Part shown: piece after piece, positions 36,483 to 45,132 of the stretch | How positions within the stretch are numbered: position 1 is the stretch's first letter | How the letters are laid out: every line of letters begins with the position of its first letter | Source of the DNA: Acidimicrobiia bacterium | GTDB taxonomy: Bacteria; Actinomycetota; Acidimicrobiia; IMCC26256; PALSA-555 | Length of the DNA stretch: 63,373 nucleotides | Direction of reading: 5' to 3' | NCBI GenBank assembly: GCA_035948415.1 | Contig: DASZJD010000021.1 | Coordinates: 1-63,373, forward strand | The notes under the pieces: model-generated | What the model saw: the letters and a program-made list of their open reading frames with translations, nothing else | The model's database searches: none | What the model was told of the DNA's origin: nothing | Made by a program: the position numbers and the translations under genes

Positions 36483-37652
36483 TCACGCGTCCCACCAGAG
36501 GTCGCGGTCGAGCACCCCGCGGGCGACGAGCCCGAGCTGGATCTGGCTCGTGCCTTCGACGATCGTGAGCTGCTTGGCGTCCCGGTAGTAGAGCTCGAGC
36601 GGGTGATCGCGCATGTACCCGGCGGCGCCCAGCAGCTGGAGCGCCTCGCCCGACACCTTCACCCCGAGCTCGGTCGCGTAGTACTTGGCCATGGAGAGGA
36701 ACGGCACCCACTCTTTCGTGAACTGCCCTCGGTCCGCCATCCAGGCCGCTCGGTAGGTCAGGAGCCGGGCGGCTTCGATCTCCGTGGCCAGCTCCGCGAT
36801 CTTCCACTGGATCCCCTGGAAGTCGGCGATTGTACGCTCGAAGGCCCGGCGCTGCTGCGCATAGTCCACCGCGTACATCAGCGCCCCCTCGGCCAGACCG
36901 ATGCCGCGCGCGGCGACGATGGGCCGCATGGCGTTGAGCCCGAGCATGGCGAGCCGGAAGCCCCCGATCTCGCCGATCACGTTCTCGGCCGGCACGCGCG
37001 CCTCGTCGAGCAGCAGCTCGCCGGTGTCGACGCCGCGGACGCCCATCTTGCGGTCGATGGTGCCGACCGAGACCCCGGGCGTGTCCCGCTCGACGATGAA
37101 CGCCGAGACGCTGTCGTGGGCTCGCGAGTCGACGGGACCGGTCTTGGCGAAGACGCAGTACCAGTCGGCTTGGCGGACGCCGGACATCCAGCACTTCGTC
37201 CCGCTGATGAGCCAATCGTCGCCGTCGCGCCGGGCGCGGGTGCGGATCCCCATGACGTCGCTGCCGGCTTGGGGCTCGGAGAGCCCGAACCCGGCTCGGG
37301 CGGCGCCGGTGGCGACGGGGGTGACGTAGCGGCGCTGCTGCTCGTCGCTGCCGGCGATGAGCACCGGGCCGGTGGGCAGCCGGGTCAGGAGGAGCATGAG
37401 CGCGGCCGCCTGCGAGTACTTCGAGACCTCTTCGACCGCGAGCGTCAGCCCGAAGATCCCGGCGCCGGCGCCACCCAGCTCCTCGGGGATGCAGAGCCCG
37501 GTCAGCCCGGCGTCGACGAACAGCTCGAAGAGGTCCTGGGGGTACTCGTCGGTCTCGTCGATAGCCCGGGCCCGGGGCGCCACGCGCTCCTGGGCGAGCT
37601 TGCGGACCGTGGCCTGGAGCTCGGCGAGCTCGGGCGTCAGGTCGAACTGCAC
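36483..37652 (-). CDS. acyl-CoA dehydrogenase with canonical active site
   Basis: Protein of 389 residues. It has FGLSEPQAGSDVMGI in the middle domain and VEGTSQIQLGLVARGVL at the C-terminus, so the classic catalytic Glu is present, unlike the other long dehydrogenases here. It is expected to be a homotetrameric short- or medium-chain type enzyme. GTG 37652 starts it. It lies between whiB and trpD on the reverse strand with short gaps. Confidence 0.94.
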   Translation of the reverse strand: MQFDLTPELAELQATVRKLAQERVAPRARAIDETDEYPQDLFELFVDAGLTGLCIPEELGGAGAGIFGLTLAVEEVSKYSQAAALMLLLTRLPTGPVLIAGSDEQQRRYVTPVATGAARAGFGLSEPQAGSDVMGIRTRARRDGDDWLISGTKCWMSGVRQADWYCVFAKTGPVDSRAHDSVSAFIVERDTPGVSVGTIDRKMGVRGVDTGELLLDEARVPAENVIGEIGGFRLAMLGLNAMRPIVAARGIGLAEGALMYAVDYAQQRRAFERTIADFQGIQWKIAELATEIEAARLLTYRAAWMADRGQFTKEWVPFLSMAKYYATELGVKVSGEALQLLGAAGYMRDHPLELYYRDAKQLTIVEGTSQIQLGLVARGVLDRDLWWDA

Positions 37653-37701
37653 CGCCGGAAGGGTACCGGCGGACCTGGCGCCGGCTCGGGCGCCGTCCCG
37701 G

Positions 37702-37944
37702 TCAGGCGCTCTTCCGACGCTGGCGGAGGACTCGGCGCCGCTCGCGGGCGGTCATGCCGCCCCAGACGCCGTCCTTCTCCCGGGCCGTGAGGGCGTACTC
37801 GAGGCAGGGCTCGCGGACGGGGCACACGGCGCAGATCGCCTTCGCCTCGGCGCCGTCGTCCTCGTCACTGGGATGGAAGATCTCGGGGTCGACACCCCGA
37901 CATCGGGCCTGGCTCCGCCAGGCGCCGATCGCCCGCATGGCCAT
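37702..37944 (-). CDS. WhiB-family iron-sulfur transcription regulator
   Basis: Protein of 80 residues. It has the four-Cys cluster pattern (Cys 15, then CAVCPVREPC) and the GVWGGMTARERR turn followed by a basic RRVLRQRRK tail. WhiB proteins hold a [4Fe-4S] cluster, respond to redox or nitric oxide and partner with sigma factor region 4. This family is restricted to Actinomycetota and their phages, which supports the taxonomic call. Start ATG 37944 or 37938. Confidence 0.95.
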   Translation of the reverse strand: MAMRAIGAWRSQARCRGVDPEIFHPSDEDDGAEAKAICAVCPVREPCLEYALTAREKDGVWGGMTARERRRVLRQRRKSA

Positions 37945-38185
37945 CGGGCATCACCGCTTTCTTGGGCCGCCCCCCTGGGGGAGGGGAACATCGGTGGAAC
38001 GGATCCAACATCGGCCTGTATTCCCGCCGACCTGAGGCGCAGTCCGCCGGGGTGCTGAGCCCCCGTGCCCCCGGGCCCCGGGCCTCCGGGGGGGCCGGCG
38101 ACCCCGGCGGCGCCGCCCGGGCCGGCCGGCCCGCCCCGCCCGGGGTGGGCGCGATGATCGATCGGGCCGAGCCGAGGAGCAGCCC

Positions 38186-38641
38186 ATGCGGCGAGACGGG
38201 GTCGAGGGGGGCGCGGTCCTGCGCGGGGCGGCGGTGGGCCTGGCCCTCATCGTCCCGGTGACGATCGTCCGGGCGGTGCTCGAGCGCGACGTCACGGACT
38301 TCTCGACCAGCGCCTGGGTCTACCCCCTGTCGGCCTTGATCCTCGTCGCCTACGGCCTGGCCGGGGGCGTGGGGGGACGGACGGCCAGGGCCGCGCCACT
38401 CCAGAACGGCGCCGCAGCGGCGGCGGGGGCGGTGGTGCTGTGGGTGCCGGTCCGGGTCCTGATCTGGGTCCTGCGGGAGACCGACCGCGGGCTGCTGGCC
38501 GGAGACCGGGCCGCGCTGCCGCCCGGCCAGCTGCTCGGGGCTCTGGCCCTGGCCGCCGTCGTCGGGACGGTTGGCGCCGCGGTGGCCACGCGGGTGCGGC
38601 GGGCCCACCCGGTGTCGCCGCTCCCGCCGCCCCGAGGATGA
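38186..38641 (+). CDS. hypothetical four-span membrane protein
   Basis: Protein of 151 residues with about four membrane helices: AAVGLALIVPVTIVRAVL, YPLSALILVAYGLAGGVGG, AAAGAVVLWVPVRVLIWVL and LALAAVVGTVGAAVATRV. No family motif is recognised. The upstream 240 bases are full of G+C-rich inverted repeats. It converges with the glycosyltransferase gene, leaving a four-base gap. Confidence 0.65.
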   Translation: MRRDGVEGGAVLRGAAVGLALIVPVTIVRAVLERDVTDFSTSAWVYPLSALILVAYGLAGGVGGRTARAAPLQNGAAAAAGAVVLWVPVRVLIWVLRETDRGLLAGDRAALPPGQLLGALALAAVVGTVGAAVATRVRRAHPVSPLPPPRG

Positions 38642-38645
38642 AGGC

Positions 38646-40157
38646 TCACCGCCGCCGGTAGGCGACCACACCGTCGATGGTCGCGACCGGCCGATACCCG
38701 CGGCGGAGGAAGCGGCCGAAGCGCGGGAACCGGGCGATCGCCTCGTAGCGCCCGTTCCGGACGTTGGCCGGGGCGAGGTCGAGCACGAGCATGGGGGGGT
38801 GGGCACGGAGGTCGGCCTCGAAGTCGGACCAGGCTCCGGGCGCGGCGTCGTCCATGCCGGCCACGCTCGGGGGCCGGCCGCCGCTCTCGCCGGTGAGGAA
38901 CTCCGTGGTCTCGAAACGGGTCGCCGGGGGCCGGTCCGACCGCCAGTACACCTCGGGCAGGTGACCCCACACCAGGACGCGGTCGTTCGGCGCGACCGTG
39001 CGCTGCACGTAGCGGGTGAGGTCGGCGGCCACGACCTCGGTGTGGGAGGGGCGGCTCCCGATCTGCTGGTGCGCGAAGAACGCGATGGGGACGGCGAGGG
39101 CGAGCGCGGTCGCGGCCCAGGCCCGCCGGGACGCGGCGACGAGCGGCCGGGTGGCGAGCAGGGCCAGCGGGGGCAGCAGCTGGAGGTAGTAGTGGCCGAA
39201 GAAGCGCAGCCCGGTGGCCACGGCGACGACCGCCGAGGCGGTCCACAGCCACAGGTCGACGTCGAGGCGCCGCCGCCGCCAGGCCAGCGCCGCCAGCCCG
39301 ACCAGGGCGACGTTGGCGAGCACGAACCAGAGCGTCTGCACCAGCCCCCGGTGGATCGTGAAGCCGACCGCCCCCCCGGTGGCGAGGTAGCCGCCGTTGC
39401 CGGTGAACACCCAGTGGAGGAAGTCCGAGCCGCCGAGGGCGAACGTCGCGACCACGATCGGCGCCGCGAACCCGAGGCCGAGCCGGGCCAGGCGGCGGGA
39501 TCGACCGTCGGGTCCGGGCCGCCAGGCGAGGAGCGCGGCCGGGAGCAGCGTGGCGGCGGCGGTCTGCTTCGTGAGGGTGGCGAGGCCGAGCGCGGCGCCC
39601 GCCGCGAGGGGGCGCGCCCGCGCCGCGAGCACGAAGCCGGCCACCATGAGCGGGAGCATGAAGCGCTCGAAGTTCGCGGCCTGCGCGTCGGTGGCGTAGA
39701 GGGCGGCGGAGCCGCCGAGGAAGAGGAGACCGGCGATGAGGCCCGCGTGGTCGCGGGCGAACCGCCGCCGCGCCTCCGCCGCGAGCAGCAGCGCCGTCGC
39801 CAGGTCGGCGCCGAGGGCGAGGATCCGCACCGCCAGCAGGTCGTCGCGGCCCGTGACCGCGAAGGTGGCGGCGTAGAGGTACGGGACGACCGGCGGCTTG
39901 CGGTCGACGGTGTCGACGTAGAGACGGCCGCCGCGGTTCAGCACCTGGGCCTGGGTGGCGGCGTAGGCCTCGTCGGAGTTGAACGAGCGGTTCGTCAGCG
40001 ACGGGACGTGCACGGCGATCGCCGCGAGCGCGAGCACGAGGACGAGCAGCGGGCCGCGGGTCACCGACCGGCGCGTCGGCGCCGCCGCGCGTGCGCTCGC
40101 GGGCGCAGCAGTCGGGGCGGCGGGCGGCGCGTCCGCGGGGTCGGCCGCCGAGCGCAT
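38646..40157 (-). CDS. GT39/ArnT-like membrane glycosyltransferase
   Basis: Polytopic protein of 503 residues. The first helix is followed by an acidic NSDEAYAATQAQ loop in the position of the catalytic Asp/Glu of dolichyl- or polyprenyl-phosphate-sugar transferases, then DTVDRKPPVVPYLYA. About ten helices follow, with a short C-terminal soluble part. It should move a sugar from a polyprenyl phosphate to a lipid or protein on the outer face of the membrane. Start ATG 40157. The PAP2 gene diverges from it. Confidence 0.85.
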   Translation of the reverse strand: MRSAADPADAPPAAPTAAPASARAAAPTRRSVTRGPLLVLVLALAAIAVHVPSLTNRSFNSDEAYAATQAQVLNRGGRLYVDTVDRKPPVVPYLYAATFAVTGRDDLLAVRILALGADLATALLLAAEARRRFARDHAGLIAGLLFLGGSAALYATDAQAANFERFMLPLMVAGFVLAARARPLAAGAALGLATLTKQTAAATLLPAALLAWRPGPDGRSRRLARLGLGFAAPIVVATFALGGSDFLHWVFTGNGGYLATGGAVGFTIHRGLVQTLWFVLANVALVGLAALAWRRRRLDVDLWLWTASAVVAVATGLRFFGHYYLQLLPPLALLATRPLVAASRRAWAATALALAVPIAFFAHQQIGSRPSHTEVVAADLTRYVQRTVAPNDRVLVWGHLPEVYWRSDRPPATRFETTEFLTGESGGRPPSVAGMDDAAPGAWSDFEADLRAHPPMLVLDLAPANVRNGRYEAIARFPRFGRFLRRGYRPVATIDGVVAYRRR

Positions 40158-40225
40158 GCAACGCGGAGCGTACCGGCGGAGCGACGCGACGAGGCCGCGT
40201 ACCCACCGGGAGCGAGGTCCTCCCC

Positions 40226-40231
40226 TACTAT
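40226..40231 (+). promoter_or_regulatory. candidate -10 element for the PAP2 gene
   Basis: TACTAT, a good TAnnnT match in an otherwise G+C-rich divergent spacer, 40 bases before ATG 40272. Confidence 0.4.
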
Positions 40232-40271
40232 TCGGAACCTTGCGCGCCTCCCTCCGTCGCACGCCCCCCGG

Positions 40272-41294
40272 ATGACGGCCGACCCCGCGACCCTCGAGGT
40301 CGCGGAGGTGGGGACCTCGCCCCCGTACGGCGCGGCGCGCCGGCGGTGGCGCCCGACCCGCCTCCAGGTCTCGCTGGCGGTGTGGCTGCTGGCCGTGGGC
40401 GTGCTCCTGGCCCGGTGGGGCGTGACGACCGACCGGACCCACCTGTTCACGATCATCGGGACCGGCCTCGTGGCCACGGGCGCGGGACGTCTGCGCCACG
40501 TGGCCCGCGTGGTGCGGGACTGGGCCCCGCTGTTCGTGGTCCTGTTCGCGTACGACCTGCTGCGAGGCCAGGCCGACCACTGGTTCACGGTCCACGTCAC
40601 GCCGCAGATCGACGCCGACAAGTTCATGTTCGGGACGGTCCCGACGGTGTGGCTGCAGCGCGCCATCTTCACGCCGGGTCAGCCCCACTGGTGGGACTAC
40701 CTCTCGTTCCTCGTCTACCTGTCGCACTTCTTCGCCGCGATCCTCGTCGCCGCCGCCCTCTGGAAGTTCGCCTACCACCGCTTTCACCGGTTCGCGGCGT
40801 TGTTCGTGGCGCTGAGCTTCGCGGGCTTCGTGACGTACGCCTTCTTCCCCGCGGCGCCGCCGTGGCTGGCGAGCCAGTCCCACGCTCTCGCGCCGACCAG
40901 CAAGATCGTCGACGAGGTGTGGGTGCACCTCGGCCTCCACAACGGGGCGAGCGTGCTGTCCGCTCGCGGGAGCCTCGCCAACCCGGTGGCGGCGATCCCC
41001 TCGCTGCACGGCGCGTACCCGGTGCTGCTGATGCTGTTCTTCTGGCGGTCGGCCGGGCGGTGGCGCTGGCTCCTGCCGCTGTACCCGCTGGCGATGGCGT
41101 TCGCGCTCGTGTATATGGGCGAGCACTACGTGTTCGACATCTTCTTGGGCTGGGTCTACGCCGTCGTCGTGTACGCCGTCGGCGTTCGCGTCGCCGAGGC
41201 CTGGGGGCGCCGGTCGGCGGCCCGCGGCGCGCCGGTGGCCCCGGTGGCGGCCGAGCCCGCGCTGGCCGGGGCGGCGCTCAGCAGTCGTCGTTGA
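40272..41294 (+). CDS. PAP2-superfamily membrane phosphatase/transferase (Aur1-like type)
   Basis: Protein of 340 residues with six or more helices. The second and third PAP2 motifs are visible as AIPSLHGAYPVLL near residue 240 and MGEHYVFDIFLGW near 280; the first classic KxxxxxxRP motif is not obvious. This pattern fits the PAP2_3 group (inositol-phosphotransferase/Aur1-like) rather than simple phosphatidate phosphatases. It may remodel phospholipids or polyprenyl phosphates next to the GT39-like enzyme. The 3' end overlaps the pentapeptide gene. Confidence 0.88.
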   Translation: MTADPATLEVAEVGTSPPYGAARRRWRPTRLQVSLAVWLLAVGVLLARWGVTTDRTHLFTIIGTGLVATGAGRLRHVARVVRDWAPLFVVLFAYDLLRGQADHWFTVHVTPQIDADKFMFGTVPTVWLQRAIFTPGQPHWWDYLSFLVYLSHFFAAILVAAALWKFAYHRFHRFAALFVALSFAGFVTYAFFPAAPPWLASQSHALAPTSKIVDEVWVHLGLHNGASVLSARGSLANPVAAIPSLHGAYPVLLMLFFWRSAGRWRWLLPLYPLAMAFALVYMGEHYVFDIFLGWVYAVVVYAVGVRVAEAWGRRSAARGAPVAPVAAEPALAGAALSSRR

Positions 41295-41751
41295 GCACGA
41301 CCCCGACCGCGACGACGGTCCGGCAGACGATCCCGCGCTCGAGCTGCGCGGCCGAGACCCCCCGGGCCCCGATGAAGGTGGCGCCGTCGAGCCAGGCGTC
41401 GTCGAACCTGGTCCCGCGCACGTCCGCCCCGCCGAGGTCGGCGTCCTCGAGGTGAGCGTGGCGCAGGTCGGCGCCGCGCAGGTTGGTGTGCCGCAGTCGG
41501 GCCCCGGTCAGCACCGCGGCCGCGAGCTCGGCGCGCCGGAGGTCGGCCCGGGTGAGGTCGGCGCCGTAGAGGTTCGCCATCGCCAGGTGCCCGCGGTACA
41601 TGTAGGTCCCGATGCACACCGAGCCCGGCTGGATGCCACACCCCCCGACGCTCGTCACCGTCGAGCTGCAGGCCGCCGCGGTCGCGACCGCGACCGCGAG
41701 CAGCGCCGTGCGAGCCCGCCTCACGGGGCGGCGTCGGCTTCGGCCCGACAC
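41278..41751 (-). CDS. pentapeptide-repeat lipoprotein
   Basis: Protein of 157 residues. A basic n-region and a short hydrophobic stretch end in ATAAACSS, a plausible lipobox with Cys near residue 28. Tandem A(D/N)LxX repeats follow from about residue 60 (LYGADLTRADLRRAEL and onward), predicted to form a right-handed beta helix. Three extra Cys lie in or near the C-terminus. The function is unknown. The last 17 bases overlap the convergent PAP2 gene. Confidence 0.82.
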   Translation of the reverse strand: MSGRSRRRPVRRARTALLAVAVATAAACSSTVTSVGGCGIQPGSVCIGTYMYRGHLAMANLYGADLTRADLRRAELAAAVLTGARLRHTNLRGADLRHAHLEDADLGGADVRGTRFDDAWLDGATFIGARGVSAAQLERGIVCRTVVAVGVVLNDDC

Positions 41752-41847
41752 GTCATCGGGCGAGGAACGTAGCGGCGGCGGCGGGCGGGGTGTCGGCGGC
41801 CGACGGGCCGAGCGTGGTCCGGCGAGCCCGAGGTCGAGCGCGGCGCG

Positions 41848-43320
41848 CTAGGCCTGGCGGCGCGCCCGACCGAGCCCGTGGCGAGCCGCGCCCAGCCCGG
41901 CGACGGCTCCCCCGACGGCCCGGCCGAGGGTCCCGGCGCCGGTGGCGAGGTGCCGCAGCGCGCCGGACGCCGGCATCGCCGGCGCGCGGGGCGCGGGCTC
42001 GGATGCGGTGGCGGGGCCGCCCCCGGGCTCGCCGGCGCGCAGGTCACGGCACCACTTCCACGCCAGGAGCCCGGTGATGAGGGGCAGGACCCACACGAGC
42101 ACCTGCAGCGCGTGCGTGACGTCCACGACCGAGAGCCCGAGCTCGTTGGCGACGACGTCCTGGCCGCCCGCGACGAGCAGCACGGCGAAGAAGGTCAGCG
42201 CGCCGACGCCGATGCCGGTTCGGACCGGGCGGTCGCGGGGCCGGTCGAGCAGGTGGTGCTCGGCCCCGTCGCCGGTCATGCGTCGCTCGAGGAAGGGCCA
42301 CAGGTAGAGGAGGCCGAACACGACGCTCGGGAGCAGCACGCCGGGCCAGAACACCTCGGAGATCGTGCCGCCGAACACGTGGGCCTCCCAGGGCGGCGCC
42401 AGCCGGAGCGCCCCCTCCAGCCATCCCACGTACCAGTCGGGCTGGGCCGCGGTGGTGACGGCGGCGGGCTGGAACGGCCCGTAGAGCCACACCGGGTTGA
42501 TCTGGACCAGGCCGCCGAGCCCGGCGAGCACGGCGACGATGAGCGCGAAGAGGCCCACGCTCTTCACCGCGTACGTCGGCCAGAGCCGCGACCCGACCAC
42601 GTTGCGCTCGGTGCGGCCCGGGCCCGCGAACTGGGTGTGCTTCTGACGCCAGAGGATGGCGAGGTGGGCGGCCAGGAGGCCCGAGATGAGCGCCGGCACC
42701 AGGAAGATGTGGAGGACGAAGAGGCGGGAGAGGATGTCCTCCGAAGGGAACTGGCCGCCGAACACGAGGAAGGCCGCCCACTCCCCGACCAGCGGGACCG
42801 ACAGGATGATCGAGTAGGCGATCCGGAGCCCCGTGCCCGACAGGAGGTCGTCGGGCAGCGAGTAGCCGGTGAACCCGTTGAACATGGCCAGGACCAGCAG
42901 GGTCAGCCCCACGATCCAGTTGATCTCGCGGGGCCGCCGGAATGCGCCGGTGAAGAAGACGCGAGCGACGTGGGCCACGATCGACCCGATGAACACGAGC
43001 GCGGCCCAGTGGTGCGTCTGGCGCATCACGAGCCCGGCGCGGACGTCGAAGCTCAGGCGCAGCGTCGACCGGTACGCGAGCGTCATGCGGACATGCCGGA
43101 GCGGCGCGTACGAGCCCGTGTAGGTCACCTGCCGTCCACTCGGGTTGTAGAAGAAGGCGAGGAACGTGCCGGTGAGCACGAGGATCACGAATGCGTAGAG
43201 CGCGATCTCGCCGAGCATGAACGACCAGTGGTCCGGGAACGCCTTGTTGAGTGCCCGGCGAGCGAACCGGGTGGTCCCGAGCCGCTCGTCGATGAACCGG
43301 ACCAGCCGCCGGATGATCAC
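41848..43320 (-). CDS. qcrB: cytochrome bc complex cytochrome b subunit
   Basis: Protein of 490 residues and last gene of the respiratory operon. Heme b ligands appear as paired His in QTHHWAALVFIGSIVAHV and LHIFLVPALISGLLAAH, and the quinol-site PEWY motif is PDWY in AAQPDWYVGW. It oxidises menaquinol or another quinol and hands electrons to the Rieske subunit and QcrC. The C-terminus carries an extra Gly/Ala/Arg-rich cytoplasmic tail. GTG 43320 overlaps the ctaG stop as GTGA. Confidence 0.95.
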   Translation of the reverse strand: MIIRRLVRFIDERLGTTRFARRALNKAFPDHWSFMLGEIALYAFVILVLTGTFLAFFYNPSGRQVTYTGSYAPLRHVRMTLAYRSTLRLSFDVRAGLVMRQTHHWAALVFIGSIVAHVARVFFTGAFRRPREINWIVGLTLLVLAMFNGFTGYSLPDDLLSGTGLRIAYSIILSVPLVGEWAAFLVFGGQFPSEDILSRLFVLHIFLVPALISGLLAAHLAILWRQKHTQFAGPGRTERNVVGSRLWPTYAVKSVGLFALIVAVLAGLGGLVQINPVWLYGPFQPAAVTTAAQPDWYVGWLEGALRLAPPWEAHVFGGTISEVFWPGVLLPSVVFGLLYLWPFLERRMTGDGAEHHLLDRPRDRPVRTGIGVGALTFFAVLLVAGGQDVVANELGLSVVDVTHALQVLVWVLPLITGLLAWKWCRDLRAGEPGGGPATASEPAPRAPAMPASGALRHLATGAGTLGRAVGGAVAGLGAARHGLGRARRQA

Positions 43321-44111
43321 GGGACGCTCCGAGGTCGCAGCCGCGACGGGACCACGTGCTCGAGGCCGGACAGCCACGTGCCGACCAGCACCGCGGCGGC
43401 GACGGCGAGGGCCACGTTCGCGAAGCCCCACATCACGATCCCGGCCAGCTGCTGGTCCGCGAGGGCGGCGGACATGTCCCGATGCGCGTACGCCGGGTAC
43501 CACGGCGACGACGCCAGCACCAGCAGCGCGCCGAGCGCGGTGCAGGCGAGCCCGGCCGTGAACACGCACAGGAGCGCGACCGCGGGCCGGCCGCGGGCGG
43601 CGGCGCCGGCGACGGCCCACCACAGCAGGATCGAGGCGGCGAGGAAGGTGGTGTGCTCGAGCCCGTGCAGCGCGGGGCGGCGGACCGCGGCGTCGAAGAC
43701 CGCGGGTACGTGCCACGCCGCCATCAGCGTGACCTGGAGGGCGACCGCCGCCGCCGGGACGGCGACCCCGGCCCGCCGGGTGGCGGCGCGCAGGCCCCGC
43801 CAGGCTCGGCGGGCCGGCCCGGCGACGAGCGGCAGCCCTCGAGCCAGCACCGAGCCCGGCCGACCGGCCACGAGCAGCGGCGGCGCGACGGCGAGGAGGA
43901 GGACGTGCTGGGCCATGTGCGCGGTGAGGCTGGTCTCGGCGACGGCCTCGAGCGGCGGCGCCAGCGCCACCACCGTGACCGCGAACCCGGTGCCGAAGGC
44001 GAGCACGCGCACCGGGCGAGCGGCGAGGGCCGACGGCGGCGTGCGCGCCCAGCCCCGCGCGTACGTAGAGACCACCCCCACCGCCGCCGCCACGAGGAGG
44101 ACGTCAAGCAC
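43317..44111 (-). CDS. ctaG: cytochrome c oxidase assembly factor CtaG (caa3 type)
   Basis: Membrane protein of 264 residues with about seven helices. CtaG family markers are HMAQHVLLLAVAPPLLVAG, AWHVPAVFDAAVRRPALHGL and DQQLAGIVMWG. Family members help insert copper during oxidase assembly. GTG 44111 overlaps the preceding gene by eight bases; the polar Ser/Arg-rich stretch further upstream in the same frame belongs to that neighbour. It sits between the unknown small membrane protein and qcrB. Confidence 0.92.
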   Translation of the reverse strand: MLDVLLVAAAVGVVSTYARGWARTPPSALAARPVRVLAFGTGFAVTVVALAPPLEAVAETSLTAHMAQHVLLLAVAPPLLVAGRPGSVLARGLPLVAGPARRAWRGLRAATRRAGVAVPAAAVALQVTLMAAWHVPAVFDAAVRRPALHGLEHTTFLAASILLWWAVAGAAARGRPAVALLCVFTAGLACTALGALLVLASSPWYPAYAHRDMSAALADQQLAGIVMWGFANVALAVAAAVLVGTWLSGLEHVVPSRLRPRSVP

Positions 44112-44469
44112 AGCTGGACAGGAACGGCACGAGGATCCCCTCGGCCACGATGAGGACCAGGTTGATGACGCCGACGAAGACACCGATCCAGCCGAGGAAG
44201 GCGATCTGGTCGTCCTCGGTGACACCGTCGGCGTCGGCGCCCGCGGTCTGGCGGACGACGAGCACCGAGAGCCCGATGGTGACGACGACGGGCAGGCCGG
44301 CCACCGCCGTCACCGCGTAGAGGACCCAGCGCCACCCGGGCTGGCTGCACGTGAAGTGGACCACGGCCGCCGAGACGGTGAGGTGCAGGGTCCACAGGGC
44401 GATGGGAAGCGACACGAGGGTCCAGCGCAGCGGGTGGTGGGCGACGTCGGGGAGCGTGGAGGTCCTCAC
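44104..44469 (-). CDS. three-span membrane protein of the oxidase operon, unknown
   Basis: Protein of 121 residues with three predicted helices: LPIALWTLHLTVSAAVVHF, WVLYAVTAVAGLPVVVTIGL and WIGVFVGVINLVLIVAEGIL. It also has an acidic loop (DGVTEDDQ). GTG 44469 overlaps the ctaE stop as GTGA. The position between ctaE and ctaG suggests an accessory subunit or assembly factor of the aa3-type oxidase. It does not match subunit IV (CtaF) by any motif I know. Confidence 0.8.
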   Translation of the reverse strand: MRTSTLPDVAHHPLRWTLVSLPIALWTLHLTVSAAVVHFTCSQPGWRWVLYAVTAVAGLPVVVTIGLSVLVVRQTAGADADGVTEDDQIAFLGWIGVFVGVINLVLIVAEGILVPFLSSCA

Positions 44470-45131
44470 CGCAGGCTGACCGACAGGTAGAGGGACGAGA
44501 ACACGAAGATCCACACCACGTCGACGAAGTGCCAGTAGAGGCCGAAGACCTGCATCGAGACGTGACGCTGGGCCGAGATCTTGCCCATGCCGGCCTTTGC
44601 CTGGACCTGGGCGTTCATCAGCAGGCCGACGAGCACGTGGATCCCGTGCAGCCCGGTGATGACGTAGAAGATCGACGCGTACGCGTTCTGCGTCCACGAG
44701 AAGGTCAGGTGGGCCCACTCGTAGCCCTCGTTGGCGAGGAAGGCGGCGCCCATCAGGAAGCTGAGGACGAGCGCGACCTGGAGCACCCGGACGCGCCCGC
44801 GGCGGATGGCGGCCTCGCCCCAGAAGATCGGGAGGCTCGACCCGATGAGGACGATCGAGAACACCCACGTCGGGAAGAGCTCGGGGGCCTTGATGCTTCC
44901 CTGGGGCCAGGCCGACGACGACGACCGCAGGAAGAAGTACGCCGCCAGCAACGCCACGAAGATGAACGACTCCGTCGCGACGACCATGACCATGCCCCAG
45001 AAGCCGGTCCCGTAGCCCGGCCGGCGCGCCGGGGGCGGCGGCGGCACCAGGACGACGCGCGGCCCGCCCGGCTCGGTCGCGGGCGCGAGGTCGAGGTCGT
45101 CCTCGCGGGGTGGGGCGGTGATCGTCGCCAC
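44466..45131 (-). CDS. ctaE: cytochrome c oxidase subunit III
   Basis: Protein of 221 residues. A Pro-rich N-terminal tail is followed by about five helices. Subunit III markers are ESFIFVALLAAYFFLR and GLHGIHVLVGLLMN, and the C-terminal FGLYWHFVDVVWIFVFSSLY is typical. GTG 45131 starts one base after the ctaD stop codon. Confidence 0.95.
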   Translation of the reverse strand: MATITAPPREDDLDLAPATEPGGPRVVLVPPPPPARRPGYGTGFWGMVMVVATESFIFVALLAAYFFLRSSSSAWPQGSIKAPELFPTWVFSIVLIGSSLPIFWGEAAIRRGRVRVLQVALVLSFLMGAAFLANEGYEWAHLTFSWTQNAYASIFYVITGLHGIHVLVGLLMNAQVQAKAGMGKISAQRHVSMQVFGLYWHFVDVVWIFVFSSLYLSVSLR

Positions 45132-45132
45132 G

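Noticed and set aside
38041-38160. Dense G+C inverted repeats that could be a terminator or REP element
   Set aside because: Arms are imperfect and overlapping, there is no T-run, and no second copy was noticed, so no specific element can be named.
38571-40271. N-terminal extension of about 570 codons in frame with the PAP2 gene
   Set aside because: The extension is low-complexity and antisense to the GT39-like gene; the PAP2 protein is complete from ATG 40272, preceded by a -10-like element.
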